From Sphingobium sp. TKS (GTDB lineage Bacteria; Pseudomonadota; Alphaproteobacteria; Sphingomonadales; Sphingomonadaceae), in the NCBI RefSeq assembly GCF_001563265.1, contig NZ_CP005083.1, positions 313,001-377,000 on the forward strand: a stretch of 64,000 nt of DNA, read 5' to 3'. Numbering within the stretch: the first letter of the stretch is position 1; each line of letters starts with the position of its first letter. Below are positions 8,518 through 16,922 of the stretch, in pieces. Under the pieces are notes generated by a model that ran no database searches, was not told the origin of the DNA, and worked only from the letters and a program-made list of their open reading frames with translations. The position numbers and the translations under genes were made by a program.

Positions 8518-9072
8518 ATGATCGAATACATTACAAAATCCGAGCTTCGGAATTTCGCTGATAAGTTAAATGTTAGCGAACAGGCAAGCCTCAGAAAGTC
8601 TGCTGCTTCCCGTAGCCTCTCAGGCACCACATTTCTTTCACACTCGAGCAAAGATGATGATCTGGTCGTTGGCGCTATTCGTGTGTTGGAAGGGCACGGA
8701 GCTAGGGTCTATGTCGATGAAATCGACCCGGAAATGCCCCCATACACGACGGAGGAAACGGCGGGGCTGCTAAAGAGCCGTATTCGCCAGACCAAGCGCT
8801 TTGTCCTTCTTGCAAGCAAGAATAGCAAGGACAGCCGTTGGGTGCCCTGGGAGTTGGGCGTGGCCGATGGTTATAAAGGGTTGACGAAGATCGCGCTGTT
8901 CCCGGCATCCGACAGCGCGCATGAGCAGGCATGGGCGTCGTGGGAGTATCTGGGATTATACCGCCGCATCGTCTGGGGGGATCTACAGGGTCATCAAAAG
9001 CGCGTCTGGATGGTCCTTGACGAGAAAAGGAACACAGCTACGGAGCTTAGCGAATGGCTTGCTGGCGACTGA
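8518..9072 (+). CDS. TIR-domain protein with short N-terminal extension
   Basis: 184 residues. A 35-residue helical lead is followed by a TIR domain: TTFLSHSSKDDDLV (about 37-50), the box-2-like segment VYVDEIDPEMPP, and SRWVPWELGVADGYKG with the candidate catalytic Glu at 112. WVxWELG is the usual form in bacterial TIR NADases and NAD-derived signal synthases. It is codirectional with the ThsB-like gene upstream and convergent with the SLOG gene (16 bp between stops). Likely effector or signal synthase in the same defence cargo. Confidence 0.82.
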   Translation: MIEYITKSELRNFADKLNVSEQASLRKSAASRSLSGTTFLSHSSKDDDLVVGAIRVLEGHGARVYVDEIDPEMPPYTTEETAGLLKSRIRQTKRFVLLASKNSKDSRWVPWELGVADGYKGLTKIALFPASDSAHEQAWASWEYLGLYRRIVWGDLQGHQKRVWMVLDEKRNTATELSEWLAGD

Positions 9073-9088
9073 TGAGTTCCCACCCCGT

Positions 9089-9745
9089 TTAAGCAGTGGC
9101 AGGGGGCTGCCAAAATCGCTCCTCAACGACAGCTGGTTGGAGGGCCGGGCTTTCGAAGCGCTCCTCTCGGACGGAAACGTCAAGGTGGCGGTGAAATAAC
9201 GCAACATAGTCCCGGTCTTCCGTTAGGTCGGGCGCTAAAGACTCAACTTGCGCTCCTACGTCAAGCGTCGCGCCGCCCGTGGAGATTACCGGTATCACTG
9301 CAGCCTCGGGTTGCAGGCGTCGAAACATCTCATATTCTTGTATAATTCCTCCCATGCCTCCAATAAAAACTGCTGCTTTGAACTTGTGTTCGGAAAACAT
9401 GCGTTCACGCATGTTCAGCAAGCTCTTCTCCCGATCCCTTTCGATCTCTTCCGTATAAACCACGTTGTTGAACCGCTCATTATCCTCGGGATACTCATCC
9501 TTGAAATGGCGAGACTGGTAGAGCCGGACCCAGTGTCCGTAATTTATTCCGATGTCTTGCGAGACCACCCAGATCATCGGTGTGATTGCGGGTTGACCAC
9601 CCCAGACAAGCAGCCTGCGCCCTAGTGTAACGTGCACCAAAGCGGAGACTGCGGCTGTAATCGCGACGGTGTCAGCAGTCGCTGCATATTGTGGGCCTCG
9701 CTTTGGATCTGGCACGCCCGCCGAAAGAAAAATGGCCTCAGTCAT
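9089..9745 (-). CDS. Free-standing SLOG-domain protein (predicted nucleotide-signal sensor)
   Basis: 218 residues. Rossmann-like features fit the SLOG (SMF/DprA-LOG) superfamily: LLVWGGQPAIT (about 46-55), and AVFIGGMGGIIQEYEMF (about 125-141), in which the Gly-rich loop followed by Glu resembles the GGxGT...E motif of LOG proteins. In Thoeris ThsA, a SLOG domain binds the cyclic ADP-ribose signal made by the TIR protein. Here SLOG is not fused to SIR2. The start at 9745 has GGGAG 8 nt upstream. The gap to the upstream TIR gene is 2 nt, so it is the last gene of a three-gene operon. Confidence 0.72.
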   Translation of the reverse strand: MTEAIFLSAGVPDPKRGPQYAATADTVAITAAVSALVHVTLGRRLLVWGGQPAITPMIWVVSQDIGINYGHWVRLYQSRHFKDEYPEDNERFNNVVYTEEIERDREKSLLNMRERMFSEHKFKAAVFIGGMGGIIQEYEMFRRLQPEAAVIPVISTGGATLDVGAQVESLAPDLTEDRDYVALFHRHLDVSVREERFESPALQPAVVEERFWQPPATA

Positions 9746-9747
9746 GG

Positions 9748-10908
9748 TCAATTCTCCCATGCCGCAAGAGCCCATCCGGCTTCGGAAACTTTAATCGTAC
9801 GGACCGCGCGAATATGATCCCCAAGCCATCGGAGATGAGCATTCCATGCATCACGGATGCCGATATGATCGTAGACCAGTACCGGTATCTCCTGCTGTTC
9901 CGCTCGTCGCGCCTTATCGGCCACGTCGTTCAAAATTTCAGCCGTGGGGATTCCGACGATCGGATATGCCCAGATCTTTTCGCCGTCCAGCAACCGCACG
10001 GCGACGGCCCGATGTGCACCGACGCCTTCCACTGACGCACCAATTTTTTCGACGTCAGCGCGAAGCTTGCCGGTAATCGACATATATCGAGATGCGATGC
10101 TGCGGCTTCTTAGCCGCTCGACCTCCAGGACGATTGTATCTGCCGTTTGGGCTACTATTGGGCCATCCGGCCCTTCGAGTTCCTTTGGGTCAAGATATAT
10201 AGTCTCTGCAAGATCGGTCAGCTTGTTTGGCGTATGCTCAGGCCAAATTACACGAAGGACCTGGATCTCTTTCGCGCGTGCTCTTCCTATTTCCTGTCGC
10301 GTCCAGCGGCTATCGAAATAGGTAGGCGTGTCGAGCATAACCATAACATCAGAATCAACGAGCCTATGCCAAAGCACATCTTGGAACGGATCGCCGGGCC
10401 TAATGTCGTGCGTGTCCAAGAATACGTCGAATCCGCGGGACGCAAGGAGATCGTGAAGTTGCAACGCAGCTGCTCGGGATTCCACCCGCCGATAGCTCAC
10501 AAAAACCCGTCGCTGTCGACGAAGTAAACCCACACATTCCAGCATTGTCGACGCGAGTTCAGTCATATTTGGATCGTCAGCGCGCCGCGTTAGCCCATTG
10601 ATGGGCTGGAGACACTGGGGGATCTGAGCATTGAAGTCTGCGCCAGCGGCAATCGTGGGAATGATGGGCGCGCTCGCTCGGATCAGGTCCTGGGCCGCTT
10701 CGAGATCTTGTTGGGCATTTCCTCCAAAATATGCACCTGCGAATGCTGCTGGCTTGTGCCGCCCACCCAGCGTTTCCGCATTATGCACAACTATATCGTC
10801 CCCCAACGTCAATCCAAAGTCGGAAACGATATCGGTGAGCGTCGCTGTCAGTGTCGCGCGCTCCTCTGGCGTTGCGGCGCCAAGTATGGCGAGTTCATAA
10901 ATACTCAT
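9748..10908 (-). CDS. Three-part protein with central TIR domain
   Basis: 386 residues. The N-terminal about 125 residues form an alpha/beta region of unknown type (IYELAILGAATPEER, APIIPTIAAGADFNAQIP). The TIR domain spans about 134-245: RRVFVSYRRVESRAAA, FDVFLDTHDIRPGDPFQ, VMVMLDTPTYFDSRWTRQEI, with the candidate catalytic Glu at 206. The C-terminal about 120 residues (IASRYMSITGKLRADV onward) are unrecognised and may be a regulatory or oligomerisation part. It starts 5 nt after the ThsB-like gene stop and ends 2 nt before the SLOG gene. A plausible NADase effector controlled by the SLOG protein; inferred. Confidence 0.78.
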   Translation of the reverse strand: MSIYELAILGAATPEERATLTATLTDIVSDFGLTLGDDIVVHNAETLGGRHKPAAFAGAYFGGNAQQDLEAAQDLIRASAPIIPTIAAGADFNAQIPQCLQPINGLTRRADDPNMTELASTMLECVGLLRRQRRVFVSYRRVESRAAALQLHDLLASRGFDVFLDTHDIRPGDPFQDVLWHRLVDSDVMVMLDTPTYFDSRWTRQEIGRARAKEIQVLRVIWPEHTPNKLTDLAETIYLDPKELEGPDGPIVAQTADTIVLEVERLRSRSIASRYMSITGKLRADVEKIGASVEGVGAHRAVAVRLLDGEKIWAYPIVGIPTAEILNDVADKARRAEQQEIPVLVYDHIGIRDAWNAHLRWLGDHIRAVRTIKVSEAGWALAAWEN

Positions 10909-10913
10909 TGATG

Positions 10914-11402
10914 TCAGCGACCGGCCGCTTTTGCTGCAGTTTCGATCCAAGCCGGCATGTTGGCATAGCCGTTATCCCGAACCCAATCATACGTCCCGTA
11001 TAGGTTTGACAGCGGAATATCTCGACCATTCTGCTTTATTGTAAAATAGCTGAGAGGGTTGGTCCCCTGTCGATCAGTCCCGAGTTGCGGATCTTTTACG
11101 CTATGGATGTCGATGGCCAATAGGCCTTTCCCAAGCTCGTAGCTTCTCTTGATCTCGTGCCGGACCCATTCGCGGTCATACGTCTCCGCGCCAAAAAGCA
11201 CCACCGTCACGGACGTGCCTTTGAGCTGCTCCTCGATCCATTTTTCTATGCCGCCCGCGCGTCTTTTTGCCTCTTCGAACTCTGCCTTGTCATAGAAAGG
11301 CTGCGCTTCGCCACCTGGACGAACCACCCAGGAATTGCGGACTTGCACGACCCGTCGAACGTCACGGTCATAGTGAAAGCTAAAGAATACCCGACGCGCC
11401 AC
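10914..11402 (-). CDS. ThsB-like TIR-domain protein (DUF1863 family), copy 2
   Basis: 162 residues from the GTG at 11402, chosen because a strong AAGGGGGG run lies just upstream and it yields ARRVFFSFHY exactly as in the paralogue at 7974. A GTG nine codons earlier is possible. TSVTVVLFGAETYDREWVRHEI places the conserved Glu at 83; KGLLAIDIHSVKD follows. This is closer to the standard DUF1863 pattern than copy 1. It heads the operon TIR-TIR-SLOG and diverges from the recombinase operon with about 100 bp between. Confidence 0.83.
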   Translation of the reverse strand: MARRVFFSFHYDRDVRRVVQVRNSWVVRPGGEAQPFYDKAEFEEAKRRAGGIEKWIEEQLKGTSVTVVLFGAETYDREWVRHEIKRSYELGKGLLAIDIHSVKDPQLGTDRQGTNPLSYFTIKQNGRDIPLSNLYGTYDWVRDNGYANMPAWIETAAKAAGR

Positions 11403-11506
11403 CGCTTCCCCCCCTTGATCCTCGTTCACTCATATCAAGGCGGGCGCCAGGTGTCAGCAGGCACGGTGAGTGCTTGGGGTAGCTGGTCGCAGCGACACCC
11501 TTCGGC

Positions 11507-12748
11507 ATGGCGAGGAAAGCGCCCATTCCATCGAAATGCTTCGGCCAAATCGAGCATGTTGCTCTACTTTCGAAATTGCACCTGTGCGGGCGAGGGAGAT
11601 GGCCCGTGGTATCAGTGATTCGGGCTGCCTCTGGCGTGCCCAATGTCCCCGCCGGCTTCCCGATTCTGTTCGACGCCGACATGGCGATCATCGAGCCGGC
11701 CTTCGTCTGGCTCATGGAGCATGCAGAGCTAAGCGGCCGCGCCCACGCTACGGAAACTGTGCGGACCTACGGCGAGCATCTCCACGATTGGTTCGACTCG
11801 CTCGAACAATCGGGGATCGAATGGCGCGAAGCCGACGAACGCGTCATCGCTGCCTATCGCAACCGGATGCTGGAGAACCCCAGCGCACACACCGGGAAGC
11901 CCTATGCCCGGACCACGATCAACGCGCGCGTCTCGACCGTCTGCCGGTTCTATGGCTGGGCGCTCGATAAGGGCCTGATCGACCACTGCCCGTTCCGGTT
12001 GACCGAAAAGATGACGCTGATGCTCGACGGCGCTTATCGCCCAGGCTTGCAGCGGCGCCAGGTCAACGAGCTGATCGTCTCACGCCCGGAAAAACTGCCG
12101 CGACCTCTGCGCGCCGACGAACTGGCACGGCTGTTCGCGCATCTGAGGCCTACCGCCCGACTTGCCGCGCAATGGGCGCTTGGGGCGGGACTGCGCCGCA
12201 AGGAGCTTTGCGCGCTCGCCATCGACCAAATCCCGGATAGCTGGCCACTCGACCTCGACAGCGATCCACTTGTCGGCGTGCCGATCCATATCACCAAGGG
12301 AGACCGGCCAAGGACAGTCTATCCGCCGATTCGGCTGCTCGATCATACGGACTGGTATGTGGGAGAGGATCGCGCCCGGATCGTCCGCCGTGTCCGCCGT
12401 TCCGACCGGGGCTATCGCGCGCCGCCCAATCTCCTGCTGAACGAGCATGGCCGGGCTATGACGCGAAAACTCCTGACGGCGCAGCTCGCGGAAGCTTTCG
12501 CGGCTGCGAGACTTCTGGGTACATTGCACTGCCTGCGGCACACCTTCGCGATGGCGATGCTGGCCCGCCTTCAGATCCAGGCCCGCACCAATCCCGATCT
12601 CAACCCGCTCAAGGTCGTGCAGGTGCTGCTGGGCCATGCTTCGATCACGACCACCGCGATTTATCTGCGCTGCGTCGAACTGCACGAGCGCGATCTGAGC
12701 GAAAGCCTCGCCTATCTTTATGGCGAGCTGATCCCCGCCGATGGCTAG
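11507..12748 (+). CDS. Tyrosine recombinase 1 of three (TnpA/GinA-like)
   Basis: 413 residues. A SAM-like DNA-binding part (about 65-150) and a C-terminal catalytic domain carry the expected residues: Arg in GLRRKEL (about 229), HCLRHTF giving His-x-x-Arg (about 341-344), LGHAS (about 376) and Tyr in AIYLRC (about 385). First of three recombinase genes; it overlaps the next by 8 bp. The start is uncertain: the first 55 residues look unlike the family and the ribosome site is weak, so a later start is possible. Confidence 0.88.
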   Translation: MARKAPIPSKCFGQIEHVALLSKLHLCGRGRWPVVSVIRAASGVPNVPAGFPILFDADMAIIEPAFVWLMEHAELSGRAHATETVRTYGEHLHDWFDSLEQSGIEWREADERVIAAYRNRMLENPSAHTGKPYARTTINARVSTVCRFYGWALDKGLIDHCPFRLTEKMTLMLDGAYRPGLQRRQVNELIVSRPEKLPRPLRADELARLFAHLRPTARLAAQWALGAGLRRKELCALAIDQIPDSWPLDLDSDPLVGVPIHITKGDRPRTVYPPIRLLDHTDWYVGEDRARIVRRVRRSDRGYRAPPNLLLNEHGRAMTRKLLTAQLAEAFAAARLLGTLHCLRHTFAMAMLARLQIQARTNPDLNPLKVVQVLLGHASITTTAIYLRCVELHERDLSESLAYLYGELIPADG

Positions 12749-14558
12749 GGGCCGCCTCGATCGGACGCTGAGACTCGATCCGGCACCGGCGAACCATCCG
12801 GCGCAGGTCGCCGAAATCCAGTTCCGCGACGAATGGGGCAAGATCGTCCAAAGCTTCAGCCCGGCGCTGTTCGGAATGCCGGACGATATCAGCGCCGCCA
12901 TCGCCCGGGCTTTCCGCGATCATGATGTAGCATCCAGCGCCGCGACCCGCACCGCGCACTGGTTCGCGCTGCGCGTGTTCGGGAGGTTCCTGCGCGAAGA
13001 CGCGCGTGTCAGGCGCGCGGCAGACCTCGACACGGCAACGATCCGCCGGTTCATCACCTGGCTGGCGATGCCCACCAACGGGCGCAGGCGCGGCGTCCGC
13101 TCACAATCCGGTCAGCTCGGTATGATCCGGCCGGTCCTCAAGCGCGCGATCGCGGACAATCCAGGCTTGTTCGCACCGGGCTTCGCCGTTCCCAACAATG
13201 CGATCCCGCTGGCCGGCGTCCAGCGGCTACCGCAAGACCGGCTGACACCTGCCGCAATGCGCGCCCTGCTGGCAGTCTGCTATGCCGAGATCGACACTGC
13301 GTGGGACAAGTTCCAGCACGGGCAAGCCATCGTTGGTCTTCCGAATGTGCCGCTCCATGGTGGGCGGACCGTCGAACGGGATCGCTGGATCTGGAAGCTC
13401 CATCGCCGCGGCCACGGCATCATGCCGACCGACCGAGGCTTGGACCTTAATAAGCCCGATCGGCAGAGGATCGCCGAGGTAGGCGGGTTCCGCGAGCTCG
13501 AGGGTTATCTCCACCTCACGACCGACACGCTGGTTGCGTTCTATATCGTGCTGCTGATCCAGACGGCGGCCAACGCCGGTCCGCTGCGCCAGATCAAGCG
13601 GGACTGCCTCGTGCCGCATCCGCTCGAGCGGCATCGCGTCATGGTCGAGTGGGTGAAACCCCGCGCCGGCGGTAAGGTGAAACGCATGCAACGGCGCTCG
13701 TTCGACAATCGCCGACCCTATGCGGCGCCGCGCCTGATCGAAAAACTGCTTGCGATGACGGCACCCCTATTGCCGCATGTGGAGCCGTCCAAACGCGACC
13801 GACTGTTCCTCCACCGCTTCCTCATGACGACAGGACGCCTCGAGCGTGAGCATCGCGCCGGTCATATCGTGCAGGCCACGTTGCGATCGGCAATGTTGCG
13901 CTTCTACGAGCGGCACAATGGCGCGATCGCTTCCTGGAACGAAGCGCATCCCGGCAAGTCCCGTTCCCTGCTTCCCGACTTCTCGCCCAAGCTGTTCCGC
14001 AGCAGCATGGCAAGCGCCCATTACACAGCGTCGCAGGGCGATATCATGGCGGCCAAAGCGGTCCTCAATCATGCGAATGTCGCCACCACCGACATCTATG
14101 TCGATGGCGAGGCCGTCCGCCGCCTCGAACGCGATACGATCGCTCGGCTCCAGTCGCTGATGATCACATGGGTCACCGGCGAGACGCCCGCCCATGACTC
14201 GCAACATCAAGGGCCAGATACCAGCGCGCGGGTGACGGCGCTGTTCGGCCACGACTGCCTTCGACCGGTCGACGGCGGGCAGGCACAGCCTGGCCGCGTG
14301 TGCCCGAAACTGGGAGGCTGCCTTGCCTGTCCAGGCCTGATCGTCCCGATCGACCCGGATCATCTGGCGCGCATTGTCCAGGCCACCATGCATCTTGAAG
14401 CGGCGCGGGAACGCATCGACCCGATCCGGTTCAGCCTCTTCTATGCCCCCAGCCTTCGGGTGCTGACACAAGACCTGCTGCCGGCGTTCCCGCCCGAAAT
14501 GATGCCGGACGCGGAACGGCACATACCCGCCTTGCCGCCGCTGCCGGACCTGGAATAG
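12741..14558 (+). CDS. Tyrosine recombinase 2 of three (TnpB/GinB-like)
   Basis: 605 residues, much longer than classic integrases, as in TnpB of Tn554 and the middle genes of GInts. The catalytic end contains LFRSSMASAHYTASQGD, LNHANVATTDIYVDG (nucleophilic Tyr about 452) and then a Cys-rich tail VCPKLGGCLACPG that could bind zinc. Family members act together with their two partners for transposition. The next gene begins 4 bp after its stop. Confidence 0.85.
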   Translation: MARGRLDRTLRLDPAPANHPAQVAEIQFRDEWGKIVQSFSPALFGMPDDISAAIARAFRDHDVASSAATRTAHWFALRVFGRFLREDARVRRAADLDTATIRRFITWLAMPTNGRRRGVRSQSGQLGMIRPVLKRAIADNPGLFAPGFAVPNNAIPLAGVQRLPQDRLTPAAMRALLAVCYAEIDTAWDKFQHGQAIVGLPNVPLHGGRTVERDRWIWKLHRRGHGIMPTDRGLDLNKPDRQRIAEVGGFRELEGYLHLTTDTLVAFYIVLLIQTAANAGPLRQIKRDCLVPHPLERHRVMVEWVKPRAGGKVKRMQRRSFDNRRPYAAPRLIEKLLAMTAPLLPHVEPSKRDRLFLHRFLMTTGRLEREHRAGHIVQATLRSAMLRFYERHNGAIASWNEAHPGKSRSLLPDFSPKLFRSSMASAHYTASQGDIMAAKAVLNHANVATTDIYVDGEAVRRLERDTIARLQSLMITWVTGETPAHDSQHQGPDTSARVTALFGHDCLRPVDGGQAQPGRVCPKLGGCLACPGLIVPIDPDHLARIVQATMHLEAARERIDPIRFSLFYAPSLRVLTQDLLPAFPPEMMPDAERHIPALPPLPDLE

Positions 14559-14562
14559 CCTC

Positions 14563-16371
14563 ATGGCCTCCGTCCCGACATCCACGCCTACCCAACTTCC
14601 GGCGCCATTGCTCGGAAACGAAGGCATCCCCGCCGCCACGACGTTCAACTGGGGCTTCGAAATGCCGGACGGGAGCCGGTTCCGGGACGATCGGTGGACG
14701 CCGCTCCGGCACGCCGCCGAACTGTTCCTGCTCTCGCTGCGGGCCGATCCGCCCGAAGGGCGGAGGCCACTTCGCAAGGAAGCGATCGATGGTCACTTCA
14801 GCCACATCCGCTTCCTCGTTCGATGGATGGCAGCCGAGAACGTCCGATGCTTCAAGGATCTCGATCAAGACGCCGTCGACCGGTTCGTGGCCATGTTGCG
14901 CGCTCGTCCCGGCAGGAACGCTTCACGGCTCTCCCTCAGCACCGCCGAAGGCTATCTCGGCACGATCCGCACGTTCCACATGCAGCGCGACAAGCTGGAC
15001 GACGCGCCGCTGATGGCGCCGCCTCGCGCCGGTTCGGTTGGGAAGCGGCACTGGAAACCTTATGGCGGCCATCCCTATACGCCCGACGAGATCGCCGTGC
15101 CTCTCATCAGCGGCGCTATGGAACTGCTCGGTGACCCAGCGGACCAGATACTCGCGCTGCGCGACCGTCTCGAAGATCTGTATGAGCAGTTCCGACCACA
15201 GCATCAGGGGCGAAGGCTCCACTGGCATATCAGACGCGCCATGTTGGCTGAGCCATGCCCCTACGCGGATCTGTATCCGAATCCGGAATGGCCGCTGCGC
15301 CGCCTGACGTTCATGCTGGATCGGCTTGGCGACGCCTGCTTCGTCGTCATCGCCTATCTCGTTGGCGCGAGAGCCTCCGAAATACTCAGGCTTGAGGAGG
15401 GTTGCCTCGAACGGCGCGCGGCCGATGGAGACGGTGAGGAACACGTCTATCTGGTCGGCACGATCACGAAGACGTCGCTGACGGAACATGGGGACATCCA
15501 TCGATGGCTTGCGCCCGAGCCGGTCCGGCGGGCGATCCACATCCTCGAACGTCTCTCCGCACCGCTTCGCGAACTTAGCGGGAAGAGGAACCTCTGGCTC
15601 CACCAGCTCGGCCGGGGACGCTCGCCGCTTCCGACGATGATGCCCGTCGCCCTACTGCGATCACCCATGGTCAATATCCGCTTGAACGAACGACTTGCGC
15701 CGTTCCTTGCCTTGCCGGAACACCAAGGCGGCACCTGGCACCTGACCACCTATCAGGGTCGCAAGACGTTCTCGCGGTTCATCGGGCGGCGCGACCGCAC
15801 CGGCCTGACGGCGCTGCAACGCCATCTCGGCCATGTCCACCGCGCGATGACCGACCGGGCCTATGTGGGCACCGACTTCGAGCTTGCCCAGCTGATCGAC
15901 GACCAAGCCGCCGAAGAAACCCGCAAGGCGCTGGAAGACCTGCTCCTGGCGCCGAACGTCGCCGGGAAGGCGGGCGTCATGCTCTCCGAGCGATCGCCGT
16001 TCCGCGGGCGCACGCTATCGGGCGACGTCGATGGCTATATCACCGATATCCTCGCCGAAACGGATATGCGCCTCGGCGTGTGCGACTGGGGCTACTGCCT
16101 CTACCGCCGGGAAACCTCGGCATGCCTCGGCGGCGAGCGCGAGCCGAACCCGGTGCTCCGCACGCAAAGCACTTGCTCGACTTGCGCCAACTTCGCCGTG
16201 ACCGGCAAGCATAAGCCGGTCTGGGAAGCGCGCCTTGAGCGCAACAGCGCTTTGCTCCAGCGCGATGACCTCGACTCCGAGAGCCGTGCGCTTGCAGAAG
16301 CCCGCATCCAGGAATCTCGCCGTATCCTGGACCAGTTAGACGAAGGAAATACCGATGGCGACCGAAATTGA
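14563..16371 (+). CDS. Tyrosine recombinase 3 of three (GinC-like)
   Basis: 602 residues. Catalytic pattern: Arg in VGARASEILRLEEG (about 270), TTYQGRKTFSRF (about 401), LGHVHRAMTDRAYVGTD (Tyr about 434). The C-terminal tail has a Cys cluster (CSTCANF) after SACLGGE, again like the large recombinases of this class. It overlaps the small fourth gene by 17 bp, so all four genes form one operon. Confidence 0.87.
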   Translation: MASVPTSTPTQLPAPLLGNEGIPAATTFNWGFEMPDGSRFRDDRWTPLRHAAELFLLSLRADPPEGRRPLRKEAIDGHFSHIRFLVRWMAAENVRCFKDLDQDAVDRFVAMLRARPGRNASRLSLSTAEGYLGTIRTFHMQRDKLDDAPLMAPPRAGSVGKRHWKPYGGHPYTPDEIAVPLISGAMELLGDPADQILALRDRLEDLYEQFRPQHQGRRLHWHIRRAMLAEPCPYADLYPNPEWPLRRLTFMLDRLGDACFVVIAYLVGARASEILRLEEGCLERRAADGDGEEHVYLVGTITKTSLTEHGDIHRWLAPEPVRRAIHILERLSAPLRELSGKRNLWLHQLGRGRSPLPTMMPVALLRSPMVNIRLNERLAPFLALPEHQGGTWHLTTYQGRKTFSRFIGRRDRTGLTALQRHLGHVHRAMTDRAYVGTDFELAQLIDDQAAEETRKALEDLLLAPNVAGKAGVMLSERSPFRGRTLSGDVDGYITDILAETDMRLGVCDWGYCLYRRETSACLGGEREPNPVLRTQSTCSTCANFAVTGKHKPVWEARLERNSALLQRDDLDSESRALAEARIQESRRILDQLDEGNTDGDRN

Positions 16372-16813
16372 CCTGTCCAGCCCGCAAGCTCGACGGCGGG
16401 CAAAGACGGATGCGCGCCTGCGTGAAGCCCTTGCAGGCCTCGCCGGCAATCCCTCCGCAGAACCCACAGTCGCTGCGCTCGCACGGGCAGCCGGGGTCGG
16501 CCGCAACATCATATATACCCATCATGCCGGCGTTCTCGACGGCCTCCGCGCGCTTCAGTCGCAGCGTGCCGGCGCGAACGAGACGACCGCCAGAGAGGCC
16601 GATCGCACACGCTCGGCTCTTCGGGATGCCGAAGCTCGAAGCGCCGCCCTCGCGACACATAACGCTAGCCTGTTGAAACGCGCCGTCGACGCCGAGCAAC
16701 GTGCCGAGAGGCTTGAGCGGCGCAATGCCCAACTCGTGCAGGAACTCGATCGGATACGTAGACCAATCCCGATCCGCCCCAGCGCTGAAGCGCACGATCC
16801 TTCCGCTGTCTGA
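16355..16813 (+). CDS. Small helical accessory protein of the recombinase operon (TnpC/GinD-like)
   Basis: 152 residues. The N-terminal half has a helix-turn-helix look (TVAALARAAGVGRNIIYTHH). The second half is a long charged coiled coil (DAEQRAERLERRNAQLVQELD). Tn554 TnpC and GInt GinD occupy this position and influence orientation or efficiency of recombination. It is the last gene before the right end of the element, 103 bp away. Confidence 0.75.
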   Translation: MATEIDLSSPQARRRAKTDARLREALAGLAGNPSAEPTVAALARAAGVGRNIIYTHHAGVLDGLRALQSQRAGANETTAREADRTRSALRDAEARSAALATHNASLLKRAVDAEQRAERLERRNAQLVQELDRIRRPIPIRPSAEAHDPSAV

Positions 16814-16887
16814 CGTCGGTCACGCCCTAATCGGGCGTCCCGAAAGGAAAGGGGGATGAGGAACGCTGGAAATGCGGGCTTTGTGAG

Positions 16888-16916
16888 GCAAAGGAGACAG
16901 GCCCGTCCAGACCTAA
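16888..16916. repeat. Right terminal inverted repeat of the TIR-carrying element
   Basis: Read on the minus strand it starts TTAGGTCTGG and continues to CTGTCTCCTTTGC, pairing with the left end at 7730-7761. Confidence 0.85.
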
Positions 16917-16922
16917 TGCTCG
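16917..16922. repeat. Right 6-bp direct repeat (TGCTCG) flanking the TIR-carrying element
   Basis: Identical to 7724-7729; the interrupted gene resumes in frame at 16923. Confidence 0.85.

Larger units (their letters stand above)
7730..16916. mobile_element. 9.2-kb three-recombinase element (Tn554/GInt type) carrying a TIR/SLOG cargo
   Basis: The boundaries are defined by four things. (1) The element interrupts a PP-loop gene that becomes a continuous 325-codon frame when it and one hexamer are removed. (2) Both flanks carry TGCTCG. (3) The ends are imperfect inverted repeats starting TTAGGTCCGG and TTAGGTCTGG and sharing CTGTCTC(T/C)TTTGC inside. (4) The right third encodes three tyrosine recombinases plus a small helical protein, the gene set of Tn554-like transposons (TnpABC) and of GInts (ginABCD, genomic islands with three integrases). 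Cargo is five genes: four TIR proteins and one SLOG protein. Which known family it belongs to needs sequence comparison. Confidence 0.88.

Noticed and set aside
7974..11402. Calling the cluster a standard Thoeris system
   Set aside because: ThsB-like proteins are present, but there is no SIR2 domain, no ThsA-like fusion and two extra TIR proteins of another type.
11507..16813. Calling the recombinases a RIT element
   Set aside because: RIT trios have recombinases of about 300-400 aa without a TnpC/GinD-like fourth gene; the two 600-residue proteins and the small helical partner fit Tn554/GInt better.
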